From the NCBI GenBank assembly GCA_043823315.1, contig JBDRAU010000072.1:1-10041 (forward strand): a DNA stretch of 10,041 nucleotides. Reading direction: 5' to 3'. The stretch is from JBDRAU01 sp043823315. GTDB lineage: Bacteria > Patescibacteriota > UBA1384 > DTJR01. Positions 1-5,127 of this stretch are shown piece after piece. The notes under the pieces are model-generated. The model did not search any database. It saw nothing but the letters and a program-made list of their open reading frames with translations, and was not told the origin of the DNA. Both the position numbers and the translations under genes were made by a program. The first letter of the stretch is position 1, and every line of letters starts with the position of its first letter.

Positions 1-282
1 TGCCGCACCCCTGATTTTATAAGTCAACTCCTCATAGAGCAGTGTGCTTTCCGCGTTATTCAGCGTACTTTTCTGCGCTGTTCCGCGGTTAGAATGATAT
101 TTCATTCTAACAGGCTGAAGCTTTATCGTGATCCCCCGCTCGCGCTCCAATTCCATATTGTCGAGAATTTGCTCCTTCATCTGCCGTTTTTCAACCGTTT
201 CCGTAAACTCCAAAAGCCGATCCGCCAGCGTGGACTTACCATGGTCTATGTGTGAGATTATGCAAAAGTTACGAATATTCAC
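1..282 (-). CDS. lepA: Elongation factor 4 (LepA), N-terminal part, cut by window edge
   Basis: LepA is a ribosome-binding translational GTPase that acts on stalled or mis-translocated ribosomes and in subunit biogenesis. The 94 visible residues start at a GTG (280-282); an in-frame TAA at 304-306 blocks any longer start. Residues 9-18 carry the G1/P-loop with the LepA-type IDHGKST, residues 35-45 the family stretch MKEQILDNMEL, and residues 46-53 the switch I/G2 motif ERERGITI followed by KLQPVRM. The G3 motif DTPGH is not reached: about 32 residues after VRMKY are variable and have no counterpart in E. coli LepA, so there is an insertion between G2 and G3. That insertion is rich in inverted repeats at DNA level (51-110). 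The gene lies 26 bp downstream of the 201-residue membrane protein gene and probably shares its transcript. No strong Shine-Dalgarno is seen. Identity is secure; the rest lies off the window. Confidence 0.95.
   Translation of the reverse strand, partial: MNIRNFCIISHIDHGKSTLADRLLEFTETVEKRQMKEQILDNMELERERGITIKLQPVRMKYHSNRGTAQKSTLNNAESTLLYEELTYKIRGAA
51..110 (-). repeat. Two adjacent inverted repeats inside lepA
   Basis: TTAGAATGA (89-97) and TCATTCTAA (102-110) form a perfect 9-bp stem with a 4-nt loop. Next to it CCGCG (51-55) and CAGCG (61-65) pair with CGCTG (76-80) and CGCGG (84-88). They fall in the variable segment between the G2 and G3 motifs. Confidence 0.5.
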
Positions 283-308
283 TTTATTAACTTTATGAAC
301 TTTTTACT

Positions 309-914
309 TTATAAACTTATTTTGTCCGCGTTAGTCTGCGCCTTGATTACCATAATTCCCTCTTCAAGGTCAATCCTAGTGATCGTTACTTTCTGGTCCG
401 TAATCGCCGCCTTCAGGGCATTGTTTGCCTGGCTCTCTAGCGGACCAGCCAAAAAGCGACCCGTTTTGACTGCGCCTATTCTTACTTCGGTTAGTTTCTG
501 TTTTGCTTCCCCATTCTTAATCTCCGGAACAAAAGAAACAGTCGAATTTGCGGGCAAAAGCGCTGATATTTTTCCGCTAATTCTGATCGCCTCGGAATCA
601 ATTGAACATTTTATTTCTCCTGAAACCTTCTGGGCTATCTTGGAACACAACAACCCCTCGGGTATATTGATCGAATTTCCAGATGAATCCTGACTTCCTC
701 CGATCAAATCCACGCCGGATGATACTTCTGTTGCTTTGGTAAAATCATCATCGGTAGTTTTTTTCAAACTCCCGCCGACGTAGAAAACCAGAACTTCCAA
801 AACCGTAATGAAAATAATGAAAAAAACCACCAGCGTCCATGGCGATAGTGTTTTCTCTTTCTTATGAACACGATTATCGTCGAGTTCCTTGTAGAATTCC
901 TTTTCTTCTTGCAT
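309..914 (-). CDS. Single-pass membrane protein of unknown function between murJ and lepA
   Basis: I do not recognise this 201-residue protein. It has a charged cytoplasmic head (residues 1-24), one hydrophobic helix at about 26-48 (PWTLVVFFIIFITV and on), a polar Ser/Thr/Asp-rich linker (about 51-80), and a C-terminal domain (about 85-198) with alternating strand-like segments and two cysteines (C90, C103). By the positive-inside rule and the layout, most of it should lie outside the membrane. The domain's order, short strands then a conserved-looking VRIGAVKTG turn, a helix and a last IDLEEGIMVI strand, faintly recalls lipid-binding YpmS or DUF2993-type proteins; this is a weak guess. Its ATG abuts the murJ stop (TAA then ATG without a spacer), implying translational coupling, so a role in envelope or wall assembly is possible but unproven. 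Confidence 0.82.
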   Translation of the reverse strand: MQEEKEFYKELDDNRVHKKEKTLSPWTLVVFFIIFITVLEVLVFYVGGSLKKTTDDDFTKATEVSSGVDLIGGSQDSSGNSINIPEGLLCSKIAQKVSGEIKCSIDSEAIRISGKISALLPANSTVSFVPEIKNGEAKQKLTEVRIGAVKTGRFLAGPLESQANNALKAAITDQKVTITRIDLEEGIMVIKAQTNADKISL

Positions 915-2477
915 TTATTGCTTTCTTACTTCTTCGAAATTGAAAAGATAAGCAAGTCCAAGGTAGGATCCGCCACCAATCAAAGCGGTTAGAAGTATTT
1001 GAAGAGCTAAGAATCTGACCATGTCGATGTCGTAAAAATCGGCGACCAGCACCTTAACACCTTGGGCAATTATCATCATCACCGCGGTCATCGCCACAAC
1101 GCCCATCAAAAAGTTCAAAATATATTGATAATTAATTCGAATTTTTTTGTTAAACAAAATGGCCAAAATAAACAAATTGACCCAGCTTCCGATCGAGAAC
1201 GCCAGCGCCAAAGAGCTCACCCCTTCGGCAGCCGGAGCGGCGCTACGGGAGAAAATGTAACCCAAACTGACGCTTAGAATAATCGAGAAGATGCTGGCAT
1301 ACATCGGAGTTCTCGTGTCATGAACTGCATAAAAACTTCGGGCAAAAAGAGGTATTAACCCCTGTGCGATAATGCTGATTGCAAATAAGCCGAGCGTTGC
1401 GGCGGCGGCTCTGGTATCAGACCAACCGAAGAACCCATAGCCCAAAACTATCCTGATGATTTGGGCGCGAAGAATAATTATAAGAGCCGTCGAGGGAACG
1501 ATGAAAAACAATATCGCTCTTGTTGATTTGTAAAATAATTGCAAGAATCTTTCTTTATCTTCCGCTACTTTAAGGGATAATCCCGCCAAAGTGGGGAAAA
1601 CCGCCAGAGCAAAAGAGCTGCCAAAAATGACCGAGGGAACAGTTTGCATGTTGTCGGCAAAATTGTAAATAGCTATTCCTCCCGGAAAGGCCGAGGCAAA
1701 ACTGGTAAAAGCGACCAGTAATATCTGGTTTGTCCCCAGTCCGATCGCTCGCGGAACCATTAATTTAAGTATTCTTCTCACACCCGCTTCTTTAAGATCA
1801 AAAATAAACTTCAAGCTAAAGCCGGTTCGATAGGCCGGAATAAGTTGGACCAGAAGATGCAAAATCGAACCTGTAATTACACCGATTATCACTCCGCCAA
1901 CACCAAAACGCTCGGAGAACAGCAAAATGCCAAAAATGATCGAGATGTTATAAATCAAGGGAGCGATCGAGTAAGCGAGAAAACGCTTGTGAGCATTCAG
2001 TATCCCGCCTAAGAAATATGAAACCGTAAAGAACAGCGGAGAAAAGAGGAGCCATCTGGCAAAATAGACCGTTTCGGCTTTTTTCTGGGCATCGAAACTT
2101 GGCACCAGATAATTCATCAGAAACGGCATCAGCAGATATAACAAAGCCAAACAAACAATAACAGCCAGGACGCCTATGGTAATACTTGCTTGCGCTAGGC
2201 GAGTTGCCTCCTTTTGACCTTTTTCCTTCATATACGAAGAGTAAACAGGAACAAAGGCAGCGGCGATTGATCCTAATATTAATACATTAAAAACCAGATC
2301 GGGCAGACGAAAAGCAGCAAAATAGATATCGAGTCGGTCAGTTGGGATATGAGAGGCCAAAAAATGATCTCTCAAAACCCCAAGCAGGTTAGAAAGAGCA
2401 AGGGTTACAATAAGAATGAGGCTTGCGCCCCTGACCGAATTTTCTCTAACAAAAAGATTTTTGATGCGTGAGATCAT
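915..2477 (-). CDS. murJ: Lipid II flippase MurJ (MVF family integral membrane protein)
   Basis: MurJ flips the peptidoglycan precursor lipid II across the cytoplasmic membrane. The 520-residue product has the family's usual length and is hydrophobic throughout, compatible with 14 membrane helices. The N-terminal signature is clear: GVLRDHFLASHIP with R36 and D37 in the place of the family's G-x-x-R-[DE] motif, then DIYFAAFRLPD (R57 and P59), then the small-residue helix GSIAAAFVPVYSSY. These arginines match the cavity arginines needed for transport in E. coli MurJ. A second repeat-like half begins around residue 240 (KLMVPRAIGLG). The ATG at 2475-2477 is preceded by a purine-rich GGTGGAG about 19 nt upstream, too far for a normal ribosome site, so initiation may be leaderless or weak. 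It heads the operon murJ, membrane protein, lepA. Assignment is firm at family level. Confidence 0.95.
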   Translation of the reverse strand: MISRIKNLFVRENSVRGASLILIVTLALSNLLGVLRDHFLASHIPTDRLDIYFAAFRLPDLVFNVLILGSIAAAFVPVYSSYMKEKGQKEATRLAQASITIGVLAVIVCLALLYLLMPFLMNYLVPSFDAQKKAETVYFARWLLFSPLFFTVSYFLGGILNAHKRFLAYSIAPLIYNISIIFGILLFSERFGVGGVIIGVITGSILHLLVQLIPAYRTGFSLKFIFDLKEAGVRRILKLMVPRAIGLGTNQILLVAFTSFASAFPGGIAIYNFADNMQTVPSVIFGSSFALAVFPTLAGLSLKVAEDKERFLQLFYKSTRAILFFIVPSTALIIILRAQIIRIVLGYGFFGWSDTRAAAATLGLFAISIIAQGLIPLFARSFYAVHDTRTPMYASIFSIILSVSLGYIFSRSAAPAAEGVSSLALAFSIGSWVNLFILAILFNKKIRINYQYILNFLMGVVAMTAVMMIIAQGVKVLVADFYDIDMVRFLALQILLTALIGGGSYLGLAYLFNFEEVRKQ

Positions 2478-2543
2478 AAAATCAGTTTATCAGATCTCCA
2501 CCCCCCTGTCATCTAGAGCCAAACATCCTGCCTGCCCTGAGTG

Positions 2544-2566
2544 GGTTTGCGGATGGAGCGTAAACC
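2544..2566. repeat. Diverged intergenic hairpin (GGTTTGCG / CGTAAACC)
   Basis: GGTTTGCG at 2544-2551 pairs with CGTAAACC at 2559-2566 at seven of eight positions. The following AAACCTAA and TCGA resemble the right half of the element at 3223-3277, so this looks like a decayed relative. A CCTGCCTGCC block just before it (2529-2537) looks like a half-copy of the GC-rich palindrome family. Confidence 0.45.
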
Positions 2567-2601
2567 TAAGCGAGTCGAACGGGTCATCCCGAGCTTTTTG
2601 C

Positions 2602-2661
2602 TGTCATTCCGGACTCCCGCCTGCAACGTTGTAGCAACTTCGGGCAGGTGATCCGGAATCT
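2602..2661. repeat. Nested palindrome: TGTCATTCCGGA ends with GC-rich palindrome inside
   Basis: Outer arms ATTCCGGA (2606-2613) and TCCGGAAT (2652-2659) form a perfect 8-bp stem with TGTC and CT as outer flanks. Its loop holds a second palindrome, CCCGCCTGC to CGGGCAGG (2616-2648), with an inner AACGTTGTAGCAACTT stem. On the minus strand the inner element reads CCTGCCCG to GCAGGCGGG, the same arms as the copy inside dnaX. Two repeat classes, one nested in the other, are seen directly; function is unknown. Confidence 0.75.
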
Positions 2662-2832
2662 ATTATTTTCCACTTATCATTTTTAATTTTAAATTGATTT
2701 TATTATTTTTTATTTAAATATTTAAATTTATCAATGCATCAATCAATGGAAAATAGTAAATTAAAAATGAAAAATCAGTTCTACTGAACCTGTAAATACC
2801 TCGCCCCTCGTTAGTATTTTTCGGCTAGGTAC

Positions 2833-2862
2833 TTGACAAACATATATAACATGTGGTATGAT
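2833..2862 (+). promoter_or_regulatory. Sigma70-like promoter of the candidate non-coding RNA
   Basis: A perfect -35 TTGACA (2833-2838) is followed after 18 bp by TATGAT (2857-2862). Transcription would begin near 2868-2870. No open reading frame follows, since the first ATG (2868) is closed by a stop after two codons. This is among the best matches to consensus in the window. Confidence 0.7.
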
Positions 2863-2868
2863 TAATTA

Positions 2869-3118
2869 TGTCGTAAAGGAGGGCTCCGCCAAGAGGGTAA
2901 AATCAAAAAACTCTGCCCGCCGGCGGGGAAAAGTACTCTAAGAGGACCTTTGCGAAGCACGTTAACTCGCCAGGTGTCAAATTTCTTAGGTTATAGATCT
3001 ATTTACTTAGCTTAGGATCACTCGTGAGACTTGGTGAACTGAAAAAGAGCGCATGAAGGAGCGGTACATAATTTAAATAATTTATAACCGATTACTCCTA
3101 TGTACATGCGCTCTTTTT
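2869..3118 (+). ncRNA. Candidate stand-alone structured non-coding RNA of unknown class
   Basis: A consensus promoter lies immediately upstream and a long stem followed by TTTTT closes the unit, giving a transcript of about 250 nt with no usable reading frame. Local hairpins are visible: GGAG/CTCC near 2879-2886, AGAG/CTCT around a loop near 2892-2914, the perfect CCCGCCGGCGGG at 2916-2927, CTCTAAGAG near 2936-2944, and TCACTCGTGA near 3018-3027. An AAAGGAGGG block near 2875-2883 could mimic or bind a ribosome site but has no start codon at usable distance. I looked for hallmarks of tmRNA, RNase P RNA, SRP RNA and common riboswitches and did not find them; 6S RNA cannot be excluded. The exact 5' end is inferred. 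Confidence 0.5.
3042..3118 (+). terminator. Long intrinsic terminator with a palindrome interrupted by 9 nt
   Basis: AAAAAGAGCGCATG (3042-3055) pairs with CATGCGCTCTTTTT (3105-3118), 14 bp including the U-tract. The right arm reads on as the complement of GAGCGCATG plus TACATA, but the left arm has nine extra bases (AAGGAGCGG) between these two parts. Those extra bases can pair instead with CCGATTACTCC near the right arm, so two exclusive folds are possible. Confidence 0.8.
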
Positions 3119-3148
3119 AGTTTCTTCTATTTTTTTCCACTATTCCTA

Positions 3149-3215
3149 CGTCATCCTGAACTCCCGCCTGCAAGCTCCTGAGCGCAAGCAATGGCGGGCA
3201 GGTGTTTCAGGATCT
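3149..3215. repeat. Nested palindrome, second spacer copy
   Basis: Outer arms TCCTGAA (3154-3160) and TTCAGGA (3206-3212) enclose an inner palindrome CCCGCCTGC to GCGGGCAGG (3163-3202). Read on the minus strand the inner part is CCTGCCCGC to GCAGGCGGG with an ATTGCTTGCG-type middle, close to the dnaX insert. Same nested layout as 2602-2661. Confidence 0.75.
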
Positions 3216-3221
3216 ATTGTT

Positions 3222-3277
3222 TGTCATCTCGAGCAGGTTTGAGAGGAACTCAAACCTAATGTGAATTCGAGAGATCT
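3222..3277. repeat. Palindrome with AGGTTTGAG / CTCAAACCT core
   Basis: Outer arms TCTCGA (3227-3232) and TCGAGA (3267-3272) flank a perfect 9-bp inner stem AGGTTTGAG (3235-3243) and CTCAAACCT (3249-3257). It has the same TGTCAT start and GATCT end as its neighbours but a different core. Confidence 0.7.
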
Positions 3278-3290
3278 ATTAAAAGCTTTT

Positions 3291-3316
3291 TGTCATTCCC
3301 GTGAAAACGGGAATCT
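3291..3316. repeat. Minimal palindrome of the ATTCCC-N8-GGGAAT type
   Basis: ATTCCC (3295-3300), eight bases, GGGAAT (3309-3314); the stem extends by GT/AC inward. This is the form of the dRS3 repeats known from Neisseria, but such short inverted repeats occur in many genomes and common descent is not claimed. Confidence 0.7.
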
Positions 3317-3339
3317 AGGCGGGCTTCAACCCCTTCCCC

Positions 3340-3368
3340 TTGAACTCTTCAGCTGTTTTTGCTATATT
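3340..3368 (+). promoter_or_regulatory. Promoter of the 77-codon orphan gene
   Basis: TTGAAC (3340-3345), 17-bp spacer, TATATT (3363-3368). The leader of about 45 nt holds a small perfect hairpin CCTAAT-CGA-ATTAGG (3372-3386) and the ribosome site AAGGAG (3404-3409), ten bases before the ATG. Confidence 0.65.
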
Positions 3369-3419
3369 TCTCCTAATCGAATTAGGCGTACATTCCATGA
3401 GCCAAGGAGCTGATCTAGA

Positions 3420-3655
3420 ATGCCCAAAATGGATGTCACTCTGTTGACTCGGCGCGGAGTGCATTGGACACAGGCCGAGGTCAGTAAAGTCGTCAACGCA
3501 ACACAGTGGGTGGTCAACACCCTCAAGGAGAACATGATCGTCTGCAAAGAAGTTGATCGCGCAATGATCGAATCAGCACTCGGTCACAGCGATTTCGACC
3601 TCGAGGTCATGGACGTCGACGACCAGCGCCTTCCGTTCCGGCCGGGCATATAGCC
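3420..3655 (+). CDS. Orphan 77-residue protein, GC-rich codons
   Basis: I do not recognise this protein. It is a complete unit: promoter at 3340-3368, AAGGAG 10 nt before the ATG, and an intrinsic terminator just after the stop. The product is soluble and acidic at its C-terminal third (EVMDVDDQ), with a predicted helical middle (about residues 19-50, containing two Trp) and one Cys. The stretch THW-type GVHWTQAEVSKVV followed by a helix and VDRAMIESAL could be a small helical bundle, possibly DNA- or protein-binding, but no known motif is matched. Codons favour G or C at the third position (ATC, CTC, GTC, GAC), clearly unlike the AT-leaning regulators nearby and like the orphans at 5128, 6915 and 7379. 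A second in-frame ATG lies three codons in (3429); spacing favours the first. Confidence 0.75.
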
Positions 3656-3674
3656 CCGACCACCACGCTCATCA

Positions 3675-3709
3675 GGGGCGGGCAGATCTTACCCGCCCTT
3701 TCGTTTTTT
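3675..3709 (+). terminator. Intrinsic terminator after the 77-codon gene
   Basis: GGGCGGG (3676-3682) pairs with CCCGCCC (3692-3698), followed by TTTCGTTTTTT. It closes the orphan gene's unit about 20 bp after its stop. Confidence 0.85.
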
Positions 3710-3823
3710 ATTTACGAATTAGTACAACCCCCCCCCGATTTTCGCCATTGTGATCGAAAATAAATCCGTCATCACCATGTTCCAGCAGATGTTCTGGATC
3801 ATCTGGAATTCAGTTGAGAATTA

Positions 3824-3883
3824 ATGTTGCACACTGTTAACAAAACGTAATACATGTTGCATAATGTTAATGTAATGCAACAT
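3824..3883 (+). promoter_or_regulatory. Promoter and operator of the HTH-Doc operon
   Basis: A promoter reads TTAACA (3837-3842), 17 bp, CATAAT (3860-3865). Over it lie two 18-bp direct repeats starting ATGTTGCA and ending TGTTAA plus one base (3824-3841 and 3854-3871, 15 of 18 identical, 30 bp apart) and an inverted copy ATGCAACAT (3875-3883) facing ATGTTGCAT (3854-3862). This layout fits cooperative binding by the HTH protein and autorepression, as is usual in toxin-antitoxin operons. The predicted +1 falls at or just before the ATG at 3875, suggesting a leaderless message. Confidence 0.6.
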
Positions 3884-4129
3884 CAAGATTTTATAACAAT
3901 CCCCGACTTCGCCAATAGAATCGGAATGAGCCGTTCCCAGATTTTTAGACGTGTCCAAAAAGGGCTTATCGAAGCCCAAAAGATAGGACATGTTTACTTG
4001 ATTCCGATCGAGGAACTTCATAAAATTACAGGTGAAACTTCGGACCGAGACCGTGATTTGATTATCAAGGGAGTTAAAAGAACTCTTAGGGATTATGGCT
4101 CTGTAATTCGAGACTTAGGAGATGAATAA
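3875..4129 (+). CDS. Small HTH DNA-binding protein, probable antitoxin and autorepressor of the Doc-like gene
   Basis: The product (84 residues from this start) has a MerR/excisionase-type helix-turn-helix: FITIPDFANRIGMSRSQIF, then RRVQKG and the wing-like GHVYLIPIEEL, where the protein reads a helix, a recognition helix and a short hairpin. The rest (about 35 residues, rich in Arg and Asp) is a likely helix that could bind the toxin. The ATG at 3854 is also in frame, but it lies inside the operator and overlaps the -10 box, so the ATG at 3875 is preferred; neither has a ribosome site. Its stop overlaps the next gene by one base (TAATG), typical of coupled antitoxin-toxin translation. In established Doc systems the upstream partner blocks the toxin and represses the operon; that role here is inferred. 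Confidence 0.82.
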   Translation: MQHQDFITIPDFANRIGMSRSQIFRRVQKGLIEAQKIGHVYLIPIEELHKITGETSDRDRDLIIKGVKRTLRDYGSVIRDLGDE

Positions 4130-4905
4130 TGAGCATTAAGCGAATTGGAATTGACCACATAAAGGACGTTGCTCATCAGCTCGCAGTCGCAACCTGTCCG
4201 CGTGCGAGCACGCACAGGCGGGCAATGAGCTGGGATGAACCCATGCCTGCGCCGGCTAAACGGCGCGGCAGGCAGGCGATTCCGGCCTTTGAAACCAGAT
4301 TCCCCAAAGTTCTAGAAAGCTGTCTTTCTGCCCCTTTTCAGACCTACAACCGCAAAGACCTCTACCCTACTCTTGAGGACAAAGCAGCTATCCTTTTTTA
4401 TTTATTGATAAAAAACCATCCATTTCAAAACCTGCTTGCGCCGCAAAGCAATTTTAAAAATAGTTACTTCATTTATGTTCTTGAGTGTTCAGATGGCACA
4501 AATTATATTGGTCAAACTCAGAATTTAGAAAAAAGAATAAAACAGCACGAACTAAAATTGAATCACTGGACCAAAAGCCGCTTGCCAATAAAGTTAATTT
4601 ATTTTGAAGAATTAGTGACTCGAGAAGAAGCTGTAACACGAGAACAAGAACTTAAGAGCGGCTTCGGGAGGAAATGGATCAAACGAGAAAAGAAAATTGC
4701 GGCGCGGCAGGCAAGTGGAAATAAGCGAATTGCCGTAACTACTTTGATGATTTTTCTGCTTTTTAACCAAAAATGGCTGACTATTCAGCCAGCAAAACTC
4801 TATAATTTGGCTATTTGGGTCGCCCAGAGTGACACAGAAGTCCGCGATGCTGTTATCGCTGGCGTTAGAGACCTCATTAGCAAGTATTCCAAGAAAGTTA
4901 AGTAG
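4129..4905 (+). CDS. Doc/Fic-family protein interrupted in frame by a GIY-YIG nuclease domain and two palindromic inserts
   Basis: Without its inserts this is a Doc-like protein of about 140 residues. Doc toxins phosphorylate EF-Tu; related Fic proteins AMPylate targets. The Doc body shows SWDEP, FETRFPKVLESCL, YPTLEDKAAILFYLLIKN and a Fic motif of Doc type (HPFQN plus GNKRIA). That motif is split: residues H97-N101 are followed by 95 residues containing a GIY-YIG domain (IYV at 115-117, YIG at 126-128, R136, and REQELK near 171-176), and GNKRIA resumes at G197. Two smaller inserts lie at residues 22-32 and 39-50 and are palindromic at DNA level. The frame stays open throughout. The active site should be disrupted unless the insert loops out or is removed, so the toxin may be dead while the nuclease domain could still fold. 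The gene overlaps the HTH gene by one base. Confidence 0.85.
   Translation: MSIKRIGIDHIKDVAHQLAVATCPRASTHRRAMSWDEPMPAPAKRRGRQAIPAFETRFPKVLESCLSAPFQTYNRKDLYPTLEDKAAILFYLLIKNHPFQNLLAPQSNFKNSYFIYVLECSDGTNYIGQTQNLEKRIKQHELKLNHWTKSRLPIKLIYFEELVTREEAVTREQELKSGFGRKWIKREKKIAARQASGNKRIAVTTLMIFLLFNQKWLTIQPAKLYNLAIWVAQSDTEVRDAVIAGVRDLISKYSKKVK
4192..4224 (+). repeat. In-frame palindromic insert 1 in the Doc-like gene (33 bp)
   Basis: CCTGTCCGC at one end and GCACAGGCGGG at the other (4193-4222) surround a perfect GCGTGC-GA-GCACGC hairpin. It adds 11 codons (TCPRASTHRRA) between LAVA and the SWDEP segment. The arms match the dnaX copy and the two nested spacer copies. Confidence 0.75.
4243..4278 (+). 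repeat. In-frame palindromic insert 2 in the Doc-like gene (36 bp)
   Basis: CCTGCGCCGGC (4246-4256) faces CGGCGCGGCAGG (4261-4272), adding 12 codons between DEP and IPAFETRFP. The 14 bases at 4261-4274 occur again exactly at 4700-4713, the right edge of the GIY-YIG insert. Confidence 0.7.
4432..4716 (+). mobile_element. GIY-YIG domain insertion splitting the Fic motif (285 bp, 95 codons)
   Basis: The insert keeps the frame and carries one GIY-YIG domain of the small UraN/UPF0213-like kind that is common as lone genes: SYFIYVLECSDG, NYIGQTQNLEKRIKQH, PIKLIYFEELVTREEA, then GFGRKWIKRE. It has no start codon of its own near the domain's beginning. Left edge CCTGCTTGCGCCGC (4431-4444) and right edge GCGGCGCGGCAGGCAAG (4699-4715) form an inverted repeat; GCGCCGC and GCGGCGC pair perfectly. 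These edges look like the two halves of the palindrome at 4246-4276. No intein motifs (N-terminal Cys/Ser, C-terminal His-Asn) are seen. Boundaries are set by where Doc homology stops and resumes and may be off by a codon. Confidence 0.7.
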
Positions 4906-5000
4906 CTAGCCCTTAGTGGATATAAACTCCCAAACCCCACCCATTTGAGCCACTCCATGTTTTTGCATAGCGCGACACAATTTTGATTTGATCAAAATTT

Positions 5001-5024
5001 GAACGGCTCAATAGTGAGCCGTTC
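5001..5024. terminator. Perfect 9-bp hairpin between convergent genes
   Basis: GAACGGCTC (5001-5009) and GAGCCGTTC (5016-5024) form a perfect stem. On the minus strand it is followed by AAATTTTG, so it could be a second terminator for the 192-codon gene; on the plus strand there is no T-run. A further AT palindrome (TTTTGAT-TTG-ATCAAAA) lies just left of it. Confidence 0.5.
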
Positions 5025-5046
5025 GCCAAAAAGCCGTGGTTTGGGT

Positions 5047-5076
5047 AAAAAAAGGGTAGCGATTTATCGCCACCCT
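5047..5076 (-). terminator. Intrinsic terminator of the 192-codon minus-strand gene
   Basis: Read on the minus strand, AGGGTGGCGAT pairs with ATCGCTACCCT (one G-T pair) and is followed by a run of seven T. It lies about 50 bp after that gene's stop. Confidence 0.85.
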
Positions 5077-5127
5077 GTGAGACGGAAGAGCGCCGCAAGA
5101 ACGGTGTGTCCGCCAAAGTCGCATGAT

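Larger units (their letters stand above)
2478..2832. other. Gene-free spacer with repeat remnants and an AT-rich stretch
   Basis: No credible protein gene is seen between the murJ start and the promoter at 2833. The first 190 bp are GC-rich fragments of short palindromic repeats (hairpin 2544-2566, nested element 2602-2661). From about 2662 to 2800 the sequence is almost pure A and T (for example TTTAAATATTTAAATTTAT), a region likely to melt or bend easily and to carry upstream promoter contacts for the transcript starting near 2869. No convincing murJ promoter could be picked out. Confidence 0.6.
3119..3339. other. Gene-free spacer filled by three palindromic repeats
   Basis: Between the terminator and the next promoter there is no protein gene. 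Three elements with the same outer style (GTCAT at the left, ATCT at the right) sit in a row at 3149-3215, 3222-3277 and 3291-3316, separated by 6 to 13 bp. They are listed separately. Confidence 0.7.

Noticed and set aside
295..693. 132-codon plus-strand frame opposite the membrane protein gene
   Set aside because: It is antisense to a gene with clear membrane topology and operon context, and has no ribosome site or family match.
2869..3118. tmRNA, RNase P RNA or SRP RNA
   Set aside because: No tag peptide frame or tRNA-like end, no RNase P core motifs, and no SRP GGAA-tetraloop domain could be found on either strand.
3728..3736. Run of nine C as a phase-variation tract
   Set aside because: It lies in a spacer 90 bp or more from the nearest promoter and not in a reading frame; a sequencing artefact is as likely.
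4432..4716. The insert in the Doc-like gene as an intein
   Set aside because: There is no N-terminal Cys/Ser block, no C-terminal His-Asn, and the residue after the insert is Gly; 95 residues with a GIY-YIG domain leave no room for a splicing domain.
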